Shown: positions 8,622-14,542 of the stretch, piece after piece
Position numbering within the stretch: the stretch's first letter is position 1
How the letters are laid out: each line of letters starts with the position of its first letter
Source of the DNA: Oscillospiraceae bacterium
Lineage (GTDB): Bacteria; Bacillota; Clostridia; Oscillospirales; Oscillospiraceae
Assembly (NCBI GenBank): GCA_015067795.1
Contig: SVLU01000018.1
Span: 1 to 32,344 of the forward strand
Direction: 5' to 3'
DNA: 32,344 bases
The notes under the pieces: generated by a model
The model's input: only the letters and a program-made list of their open reading frames with translations
Databases searched by the model: none
Told to the model about the DNA's origin: nothing
Made by a program: the position numbers and the translations under genes

Positions 8622-8659
8622 TTTTTTTCGATTTTTTTGAATTTTTTTAATATTTTTTT
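8622..8659 (-). promoter_or_regulatory. Helically phased A/T tracts upstream of rpsT promoter
   Basis: Four tracts of exactly seven T (seven A on the rpsT strand) begin at 8622, 8632, 8642 and 8653, spaced 10, 10 and 11 bp. They lie from about -39 to -76 relative to the predicted rpsT start. Such phasing gives intrinsic curvature, and the two proximal tracts occupy the UP-element position. Confidence 0.7.
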
Positions 8660-8674
8660 CAAAGGTTTAAATAC

Positions 8675-8688
8675 CACTATATATAGTG
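8675..8688. promoter_or_regulatory. Perfect 14-bp palindrome between rpsT and gpr
   Basis: CACTATATATAGTG is a perfect palindrome about 100 bases upstream of gpr, beyond the curved tract. It could be an operator, but the AT-rich context makes chance possible. No cognate regulator is encoded in the window. Confidence 0.25.
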
Positions 8689-8788
8689 ATTGCTCCTCGA
8701 TAACGAACACAAATTTTTGCCCATTATGCGGATATAACCCGGGATTTTTCTAATAATACATATATATTATATAATTGAGGTAAAGATC

Positions 8789-9703
8789 ATGCAAAACATT
8801 TCAAATATTCGCACAGACCTTGCGGTTGAAGCTAAGGAGATATGGAAAGAGACAGCCGAGGCCACTACGGAGCTGAAGGGTGTTGAAGCCTTTGTGCGGG
8901 ATGTTCAGGGTTTTCGAACCACCGTTGTGAAAATACTCGATGAGGACGGAGAAAAAGAGTTATGTAAACCAAGGGGAACCTATGTCACGGTGGAGCTGGA
9001 CAGCTATATCCGCAGGGAAAACGATGCTTTCAATCGCGGTGCTGCGGCGGTGGCTGTTGAGCTTGGAAGTATGCTGGCCCTTAAGGATAATGATACCGTT
9101 TTGGTTGTGGGGCTTGGCAATGATGCCGTTACCCCGGATGCGGTTGGCCCTAAAGCCGCTGACAGTACAATGGTTACAAATCATCTTGTGTACCATTTAC
9201 CTGAGCATTTTGGCGGTTTTCGGCCTGTTGCGGTACTTGAAACAGGAGTTATGGGAACAACGGGCATTGAAAGCCTCGACCTTATAAAGGCTGTTGTTGA
9301 AAAGCTTAAGCCTGCTTTGGTTATTGCCGTTGATGCACTGACATCCAGAAAGCTGTCGCGAGTGTGCCGTACCATCCAGATAGCCGATACGGGCATTATT
9401 CCCGGCTCAGGTGTCGGCAACAGCCGTGCCGCCATAGACAAAGAGTCCTTAGGTGTTCCGGTGATTGCCATTGGTGTCCCAACGGTAGTGGATGCAGGCA
9501 CTCTCGCCGCCGAGCTCTCGCAGGAGGCGGGGGTCAACTACCTCCCTCCCGAGGATTACAGAAGACACGGCGGTGATATGATAGTTACTCCAAAGGATAT
9601 CGACGCAAAGGTCAATGATATTTCAAAGCTCATTGCCTATGCCATAAACCTTGCCCTGCACGAAGGGTTGACCGTTGACGACATAAATATGTTTATGTCA
9701 TGA
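8789..9703 (+). CDS. gpr: Germination (spore) protease GPR
   Basis: GPR is made in the forespore as a zymogen and degrades small acid-soluble spore proteins at germination. The 304-residue protein carries 'RTDLAVE' at residues 8-14, which resembles the autoprocessing and SASP cleavage site seen in the family, followed by the family core including 'DTVLVVGLGND', 'HLPEHFGGFRPVAVLETGVMG' split regions and 'IPGSGVGNSRAAID'. Length is a little short of the roughly 370 residues of Bacillus GPR, as in other Clostridia. The ATG has a modest GAGG site eight bases upstream. I could not identify a confident SigG promoter in the AT-rich upstream DNA. Its presence argues that the organism belongs to a spore-forming lineage, although gpr alone does not prove sporulation. 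Confidence 0.95.
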   Translation: MQNISNIRTDLAVEAKEIWKETAEATTELKGVEAFVRDVQGFRTTVVKILDEDGEKELCKPRGTYVTVELDSYIRRENDAFNRGAAAVAVELGSMLALKDNDTVLVVGLGNDAVTPDAVGPKAADSTMVTNHLVYHLPEHFGGFRPVAVLETGVMGTTGIESLDLIKAVVEKLKPALVIAVDALTSRKLSRVCRTIQIADTGIIPGSGVGNSRAAIDKESLGVPVIAIGVPTVVDAGTLAAELSQEAGVNYLPPEDYRRHGGDMIVTPKDIDAKVNDISKLIAYAINLALHEGLTVDDINMFMS

Positions 9704-9730
9704 GAAATCTAACCTTTGAGGTTAGATTTC
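9704..9730 (+). terminator. Stem-loop after gpr
   Basis: A perfect 11-bp stem (9704-9714 with 9720-9730), 5-base loop, directly abutting the gpr stop codon. It lacks a clear T run, so it may be a weak terminator or a 3' stabilising hairpin. Confidence 0.55.
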
Positions 9731-9871
9731 AATGAATAATGAATATTGAATGATGAATAATTGTTGTGTCGCTTCGCGAATATTTTAATTTTTGTTTCAC
9801 GTGAAACAGATTCAAATCATCTGCGAAAGCAGATACCTCAATTATTCATTATTAATTATTCAATATTCATT
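9731..9871. repeat. Family A palindromic repeat, copy 2 (contains parS)
   Basis: The AT-rich arms (about 9731-9762 and 9839-9871) match those of copies 1 and 3. The mini-hairpins are TCGC-ttc-GCGA and ATCTGC-gaaa-GCAGAT. Relative to copies 1 and 3 the centre is longer by about 25 bases, and that extra DNA contains a perfect parS site. Confidence 0.8.
9793..9808. promoter_or_regulatory. parS: parS site 1
   Basis: A perfect match to the chromosomal ParB binding palindrome TGTTTCACGTGAAACA, which is highly conserved across bacteria. It is about 220 bases upstream of parA, inside a family A repeat. ParB loads here and spreads as a CTP-dependent clamp. Confidence 0.97.
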
Positions 9872-9902
9872 GCAACGCAACTGATTTGCAGTTGCGTTGC
9901 AA
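9870..9902. promoter_or_regulatory. 14-bp perfect hairpin abutting parS site 2
   Basis: TTGCAACGCAACTG (9870-9883) pairs perfectly with 9889-9902 around an ATTTG loop. It begins at the right end of the family A repeat and ends exactly at the first base of parS site 2. No T run follows. Its role is unknown. Confidence 0.6.
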
Positions 9903-9918
9903 TGTTTCACGTGAAACA
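9903..9918. promoter_or_regulatory. parS: parS site 2
   Basis: A second perfect TGTTTCACGTGAAACA, 94 bases after the first and about 40 bases upstream of the parA -35 box. ParB bound here could also repress or modulate parAB transcription. Confidence 0.97.
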
Positions 9919-9955
9919 TTTTGAAAATAAACCACAAAAAGTCAAAAAATTTTCT

Positions 9956-9983
9956 TTAACAAGAGCGTGGAATGTGGTACAAT
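9956..9983 (+). promoter_or_regulatory. Promoter for parAB-serS
   Basis: TTAACA (9956-9961), a 16-bp spacer and TACAAT (9978-9983), with TG one base upstream of the -10 box (extended -10). The predicted leader to parA is about 40 bases. Confidence 0.75.
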
Positions 9984-10029
9984 ACATCTTGATATTCAAA
10001 ACAAACCCTAAGTTTTAAAGAGGCGTGAT

Positions 10030-10794
10030 ATGGGCAAAATTATTGCAATAGCAAATCAAAAGGGCGGCGTAGGCAAAACCACCACCTGCGTCAACCTGTG
10101 CAGCGCACTTCACGAACAGGGAAAGCGGGTGCTGCTGTGTGACACCGACCCCCAGGGCAACGCCACAAGTGCAATGGGTGCGGACAAGCGAAACACACAG
10201 TTCAGCGTGTATGACCTGCTTATGGGTGAGGCCACGGCTGAAAAGGTTATTCTCAAGACACCCTTTGGTGATCTTATTCCATCCAATAAGGAGCTTTCGG
10301 GTGCAGGTATCGAGCTTGTGGGAGTAAATAACCGTGAATTTGTTCTGAAAAACGCTCTAAAGACGATAAAAGACAGCTATGACTACATACTTATCGACTG
10401 TCCTCCGTCTCTGGAGCTTCTGACCTTAAACTCCCTGTGTGCCGCAGACACAATATTAATTCCTGTACAGTGCGAGTACTTTGCATTAGAGGGGTTAAGC
10501 GACCTGATGAACACGCTGCGACTGGTAAAGAAACGTCTTAATCCATCTATTGAGGTGGAGGGCGTTGCGATGACCATGTTTGATGGACGCACAAATCTTT
10601 CCATGCAGGTGGCTGAAGAGGTAAAGCGTTACTTTAAGGATAAGGTATACGCAACTGTAATACCAAGAAACGTAAGACTCAGCGAGGCTCCAAGCCACGG
10701 AAAGCCTGTTCTCCAGTATGACAGCTCATCAAAAGGAGCAAGGGCATACAGAGATCTGGCAGCTGAGCTTGTCAAAAGGAATGGAGGCGGATAA
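10030..10794 (+). CDS. parA: Chromosome partitioning ATPase ParA (Soj)
   Basis: A 254-residue deviant Walker ATPase that dimerises on nucleoid DNA with ATP and works with ParB-parS in origin segregation; in Bacillus relatives it also controls DnaA. The deviant Walker A KGGVGKTT is at residues 11-18, a Walker A' region includes 'DTDPQGNAT', and Walker B is 'YDYILIDCPPSLELL'. It lacks the N-terminal HTH of plasmid type Ia ParA, consistent with a chromosomal Soj. The ATG follows AAGAGGCGTG. It overlaps parB by one base (TAATG), implying translational coupling. The two upstream parS sites confirm the assignment. Confidence 0.98.
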   Translation: MGKIIAIANQKGGVGKTTTCVNLCSALHEQGKRVLLCDTDPQGNATSAMGADKRNTQFSVYDLLMGEATAEKVILKTPFGDLIPSNKELSGAGIELVGVNNREFVLKNALKTIKDSYDYILIDCPPSLELLTLNSLCAADTILIPVQCEYFALEGLSDLMNTLRLVKKRLNPSIEVEGVAMTMFDGRTNLSMQVAEEVKRYFKDKVYATVIPRNVRLSEAPSHGKPVLQYDSSSKGARAYRDLAAELVKRNGGG

Positions 10795-11645
10795 TGGCAA
10801 GAGGATTAGGAAAGGGTCTGGGCGCGATGTTCGGCGAAGCCGCAATGGAGCCGGAAAATACGGAGATCACTTCATTACCGCTTATAAAAATCGAACCGCG
10901 AATGGATCAGCCGAGAAAACGCTTTGAGGACGAGGCGATGGACGAGCTGATAAGCTCGATTAAGGAGCATGGAGTGATACAGCCGTTAACCGTACGTCCC
11001 ATAGGCGGAGGCTATTATCAGATAATCGCCGGTGAAAGACGGTGGCGGGCATCCCGTGAGGCAGGCCTGGACAGAGTTCCTGTAAAGGTCATCGAAGCCG
11101 ACGACCGTACGGCGATGGTGCTTGCCCTTGTGGAAAACCTCCAGCGCGAGGACTTAAATCCCATGGAAGAAGCCCGGGGCTACGAAACCCTCATGAAGGA
11201 ATACGGCTTCACTCAGGAGGAGACAGCGTTAAGAGTCGGAAAGAGCCGTCCTGTGGTGGCAAACTCTCTGAGACTGCTGAAGCTTCCTGAAGAGGTGTCG
11301 GAGATGGTGGAGGACGGCAGGCTTTCACTGAGCCTGGCAAGAACGGTTTTGGAGATTGAACACGATGAACTGCGTTTGGCGGTGGCAAAAGAGATCGTGG
11401 CGAGGGACATGACCGTCAGAGAAGCAGAAAATTATATCAGAAAGCTGAAAAAACCTGTAAAAGAGGTTGAAATTTCCACGGAAGTGGACTATTATGCAGA
11501 GGTAGAAAAAAATCTTGGTTCCGCCCTGGGCCGTAGGGTAAAGATCGTAAAGGGCAGAAAAAAGGGCAGAATTGAAATAGAGTATTACGACAGTGACGAT
11601 TTTGAGGCACTGTGCGAGAGCTTAAAACAAGTGAGGAGTAACTAA
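10794..11645 (+). CDS. parB: Chromosome partitioning protein ParB (Spo0J)
   Basis: The parS-binding CTPase clamp. The 283-residue protein has a short N-terminus ending in 'DQPRKRFED' (the ParA-stimulating and sulfiredoxin-like entry region), the CTP-binding motif GERRWRAS at residues 80-87, the second conserved block 'ALVENLQREDLNPMEEA', a helix-turn-helix around 'TQEETALRVGKSRPVVANS', and a C-terminal dimerisation domain. The ATG overlaps the parA stop and has GGAGG just upstream. It is followed by serS after one base. In Bacillus-type spore-formers Spo0J also loads SMC and affects sporulation through Soj; that is family knowledge, not shown here. Confidence 0.98.
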   Translation: MARGLGKGLGAMFGEAAMEPENTEITSLPLIKIEPRMDQPRKRFEDEAMDELISSIKEHGVIQPLTVRPIGGGYYQIIAGERRWRASREAGLDRVPVKVIEADDRTAMVLALVENLQREDLNPMEEARGYETLMKEYGFTQEETALRVGKSRPVVANSLRLLKLPEEVSEMVEDGRLSLSLARTVLEIEHDELRLAVAKEIVARDMTVREAENYIRKLKKPVKEVEISTEVDYYAEVEKNLGSALGRRVKIVKGRKKGRIEIEYYDSDDFEALCESLKQVRSN

Positions 11646-11646
11646 A

Positions 11647-12936
11647 ATGATCGACATTAAGATAATCAGAGAAAATCCGGAAGAAATCAAGGCAAGATAT
11701 TTAAAGAGAGAGATCAACTGCAATGAAGCTGTTGACAGAATTATGGAGCTTGACACAGTCCGCCGTGACATGATCTTCAAGACCGAAAACGCAAGAGCTG
11801 AACAGAAGAAGCTTTCCAAGCAGATTCCAATGATGAAGAAGAACGGAGAAGACACAACAGAAATCTTTGCAAAGATGAACGAGCTTAAGGAAAGCCTTAA
11901 GAATGACGATGCGGCTCTCCGTGAGATCGAGGCAGAATACGATAACCTCATGCTGGGTCTGCCAAACCTGCCTGACGAAGACCTTCTTGCAGGCGGCAAG
12001 GAAAACAACGCAGCAGTTCGTTATTTCGGTGAACCACATAAGTTCGACTTCGAGCCAAAGAACCACGTTGACCTCTGCACAGGTCTCGGTCTTATCGACT
12101 ATCCAAGAGGCACAAAGCTCTCCGGCAACGGCTTCTGGATTTATCGCGGCATGGGTGCTCGTCTTGAATGGGCTCTTCTCAACTACTTCATCGACACACA
12201 TATCGGTGACGGTTATGAGCTGGTATTGGTACCACATATGCTGGGCTACGAATGTGGTCTTACAGCCGGTCAGTTCCCAAAGTTCAAGGAAGACGTTTAC
12301 TGGCTTGACACAGCTGAGGACTCTCAGCGCCGCTTTATGCTTCCAACAGCAGAAACTGCTCTCGTTTCCCTCCACAGAGATGAAATTCTCACAGAAGCAG
12401 ATCTGCCAAGAAAGTACATCTCCTACACACCATGCTTCAGAAGAGAAGCAGGCTCCTACCGTGCTGATGAACGCGGCATGGTAAGAGGTCATCAGTTCAA
12501 TAAGGTTGAAATGGTTCAGTACACAAAGCCTGAGGACTCCGATGCAGCATTTGAAGAACTGGTAGCTAAAGCTGAACGCCTTGTAAGCGGTCTCGGTTTC
12601 CACTTTAGAACAGTTAAGCTGGCTGCAGGTGACTGCTCCGCTTCCATGGCAAGAACCTATGACATCGAAATCCAGATCCCATCCATGGATGGCTATAAGG
12701 AGGTTTCCAGCGTTTCCAATGCAAGAGATTACCAGGCACGCCGCGGTAATATGCGTTTCCGCAGAGCAGAAACAGGTAAGACTGAATTTGTTCACACTCT
12801 CAACGGCTCCGGTCTTGCAACAAGCCGTATTCTCCCTGCTCTCGTAGAGCAGAATCAGCTCAAGGACGGCAGCGTAGTTGTTCCTGAAGTTCTGAGAAAG
12901 TACCTGGGCGGTATTGAAGTTATTACAAAGGACTAA
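11647..12936 (+). CDS. serS: Serine--tRNA ligase
   Basis: A class II synthetase that charges tRNA-Ser (and tRNA-Sec where present). The 429 residues begin with the coiled-coil tRNA-binding arm (about 1-105), then the catalytic core with motif 2 'FRREAGSYRADERGM' from about residue 264 and motif 3 'NGSGLATSR' from about residue 386. The ATG lies one base after the parB stop codon with GAGGAG eight bases upstream, so it is translated from the parAB transcript. No T-box leader precedes it. The parB-serS linkage is found in other Clostridia. It is followed by a compact family B repeat and no clear standalone terminator. Confidence 0.98.
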   Translation: MIDIKIIRENPEEIKARYLKREINCNEAVDRIMELDTVRRDMIFKTENARAEQKKLSKQIPMMKKNGEDTTEIFAKMNELKESLKNDDAALREIEAEYDNLMLGLPNLPDEDLLAGGKENNAAVRYFGEPHKFDFEPKNHVDLCTGLGLIDYPRGTKLSGNGFWIYRGMGARLEWALLNYFIDTHIGDGYELVLVPHMLGYECGLTAGQFPKFKEDVYWLDTAEDSQRRFMLPTAETALVSLHRDEILTEADLPRKYISYTPCFRREAGSYRADERGMVRGHQFNKVEMVQYTKPEDSDAAFEELVAKAERLVSGLGFHFRTVKLAAGDCSASMARTYDIEIQIPSMDGYKEVSSVSNARDYQARRGNMRFRRAETGKTEFVHTLNGSGLATSRILPALVEQNQLKDGSVVVPEVLRKYLGGIEVITKD

Positions 12937-12948
12937 TTTTGTGCAAAA

Positions 12949-13059
12949 AGGCCCCCTTGTGTAAAGGGGGCTGGCAGCCGTAAGGCTGACTGGGGGATTG
13001 TCAAAAACAACCCCTCCGTCTTGCTTCGCAAGCCACCTCCCCTTACACAGGGGAGGCTG
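12949..13059. repeat. Family B palindromic repeat, compact copy 3
   Basis: The arms are of the GCCCCCTTGTG and CCTTACACAGGGGAGGC type, with mini-hairpins CAGCC-gtaa-GGCTG and CTTGC-ttc-GCAAG, but the AT-rich centre is reduced to about ten bases. The whole fold is a single long hairpin and could terminate the serS transcript. Confidence 0.85.
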
Positions 13060-13102
13060 AAATAATACATAATTCAAATAAAACAAGGAGGAAAAGCTCA
13101 AA

Positions 13103-13510
13103 ATGAAGAAGTTTTTCAGCGAATTCAAAGCATTTGCAGCAAGAGGCAATGTTATTGACCTGGCAGTCGGCGTAGTTATCGGCGGTGCTTTCGGTGCTAT
13201 CACATCCTCTCTGGTAAATGATCTGGTCATGCCTCTGGTCGGCCTGTTTATCGGCGGCGTTGATCTCACATCCTGGGTAATCAACATCCCTAATTTCATC
13301 TACGGCGGCGATCCAATCGCACTTAACATCGGTCTTTTCATCTCTGCTATTGTTGACTTCCTTATTATCGCATTTGTACTCTTCTGCGTTATCAAGGCTA
13401 TCAACAGCAGCAAGAAAAAGAAGGAAGAAGCTCCTGCAGCTCCTCCTGCTCCAAGTGCAGAAGAAAAGCTTCTTACCGAAATCAGAGATATCCTCAAGGA
13501 AAAGAAGTAA
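13103..13510 (+). CDS. mscL: Large-conductance mechanosensitive channel MscL
   Basis: A homopentameric emergency-release channel that opens on severe hypo-osmotic membrane tension. The 135 residues begin with the amphipathic S1 helix 'MKKFFSEFKAFAARGNV', followed by TM1 'DLAVGVVIGGAFGAITSSLV' with the Gly-rich gate, a periplasmic/extracellular loop (about 50-75), TM2 (about 76-98), a basic 'SSKKKKEE' stretch, an Ala/Pro linker and the cytoplasmic C-terminal helix bundle 'AEEKLLTEIRDILKEKK'. AAGGAGG lies 11 bases before the ATG, slightly long spacing. It sits between serS and rsmG on the same strand, an unusual position, with no strong promoter identified inside the preceding repeat. Confidence 0.97.
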   Translation: MKKFFSEFKAFAARGNVIDLAVGVVIGGAFGAITSSLVNDLVMPLVGLFIGGVDLTSWVINIPNFIYGGDPIALNIGLFISAIVDFLIIAFVLFCVIKAINSSKKKKEEAPAAPPAPSAEEKLLTEIRDILKEKK

Positions 13511-13527
13511 TCTACATAGTATAAAAA

Positions 13528-13557
13528 CATTGCGAGGTTCGATCGGACCTCGCAATG
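13528..13557. terminator. Stem-loop between mscL and rsmG
   Basis: A perfect 11-bp stem (13528-13538 with 13547-13557), 8-base loop. The U tract is on the minus-strand side (AAAAA precedes the stem), while the plus strand is followed by CTACACTTT, so on the mscL strand it is at best a weak terminator. Confidence 0.55.
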
Positions 13558-13599
13558 CTACACTTTAAATGCAGTTATCTGGCAAAATCGGAGAATAAT

Positions 13600-14313
13600 A
13601 TGCACATTTTAGAAGAAAAATTAACTAAAGGAATGAATGAGCTGGGGCTGGCCATTGACGAAAAGGCTCTCACAGCATTTCGCAAATACTACGAACTGCT
13701 GGAAGAGACAAACAAGGTCATGAACCTTACCGCCATTTCCGGGGAAAGCGATGTGGCTTCCCTGCATTTTTTAGACAGTCTGGCTCTCCTTAAGGTTACT
13801 GAATTTGAGAATAAAAGGGTTATAGATATAGGCAGCGGTGCAGGCTTCCCGGGAATACCTCTAAAAATCGGCTGTCCTTCAATGAAGCTCACAATGCTCG
13901 ATGCGCTTGCAAAGAGAGTTGGCTTTATGGCACGGGTTTGTGAAGAAGCAGGTATAGAAGCTGAGCCTATCCACGGCAGAGCCGAAGAATACGGTCAGAA
14001 GAAGGAATACAGGGAGCAGTTTGATTTTGCGGTAAGCAGGGCTGTTGCATCAATGAATATGCTGGCCGAGCTTTGCATACCGTTTATCAAGGTGGGTGGC
14101 TGTATGCTGGCTATGAAGAGCGTTGACTCAGGAGACGAGGTCAAAAAGTCCGAGGAGTGCCTCGAAAAGCTCGGGTGTGTAGTTGAAAGAACGGTGGATT
14201 ATGCTGTACCCCATACCGATGTGACCCACCGCTGTGTTGTTATCCGCAAGGTAAGCCCAACACCAAAGCAGTACCCAAGGCGCTTTGCGAAAATCCAGAA
14301 AGAGCCGCTTTAA
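13600..14313 (+). CDS. rsmG: 16S rRNA m7G527 methyltransferase RsmG (GidB)
   Basis: An S-adenosylmethionine-dependent enzyme that methylates G527 of 16S rRNA. The 237 residues include the family block 'NLTAISGESDVASLHFLDS' and the SAM-binding Rossmann motif 'VIDIGSGAGFPGIPLKI' (about 74-90), followed by 'TMLDALAKRVGFM'. The ATG at 13600 with CGGAGAA six bases upstream is preferred over an in-frame ATG at 13555, which would lie inside the preceding stem-loop. In many Firmicutes rsmG lies directly before parA in the mnmE-mnmG-rsmG-parA-parB order; here it is after serS and mscL, showing rearrangement. Confidence 0.96.
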   Translation: MHILEEKLTKGMNELGLAIDEKALTAFRKYYELLEETNKVMNLTAISGESDVASLHFLDSLALLKVTEFENKRVIDIGSGAGFPGIPLKIGCPSMKLTMLDALAKRVGFMARVCEEAGIEAEPIHGRAEEYGQKKEYREQFDFAVSRAVASMNMLAELCIPFIKVGGCMLAMKSVDSGDEVKKSEECLEKLGCVVERTVDYAVPHTDVTHRCVVIRKVSPTPKQYPRRFAKIQKEPL

Positions 14314-14347
14314 ATCTACATGGCATTCATGCCATGTGGTAATTAAA

Positions 14348-14460
14348 AATGAATGATAAAAAATGAATATTTAATAATGGCGGTGATCCCTTCGGGACAA
14401 ATTCAAATCATCGCGAAGCGATACCACAATTATTCACTATTCATCATTCAATATTCATTA
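14348..14460. repeat. Family A palindromic repeat, copy 3
   Basis: AT-rich arms similar to copies 1 and 2 surround the mini-hairpins TCCC-ttc-GGGA (14387-14397) and ATCGC-gaa-GCGAT (14410-14422). A separate short CATGGCAT/ATGCCATG hairpin precedes it, and a wobble-containing 11-bp TCTCCG-type hairpin (14469-14492) follows, before mfd. Confidence 0.8.
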
Positions 14461-14542
14461 AAAACACATCTCCGGTGGAAGTCCATCGGAGACGCTGTTC
14501 TATGCAAAGAAAACGACATTATGTTAATCGGAGGTGAAATAA

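Noticed and set aside
9731-9930. Plasmid or integrated-element partition locus
   Set aside because: ParA lacks the plasmid-type N-terminal HTH, parS is the chromosomal consensus, and serS follows directly, so this is the chromosomal system.
11701-13299. 532-codon minus-strand open frame opposite serS and mscL
   Set aside because: It is a shadow of two conserved genes and crosses a palindromic repeat; no plausible protein domain.
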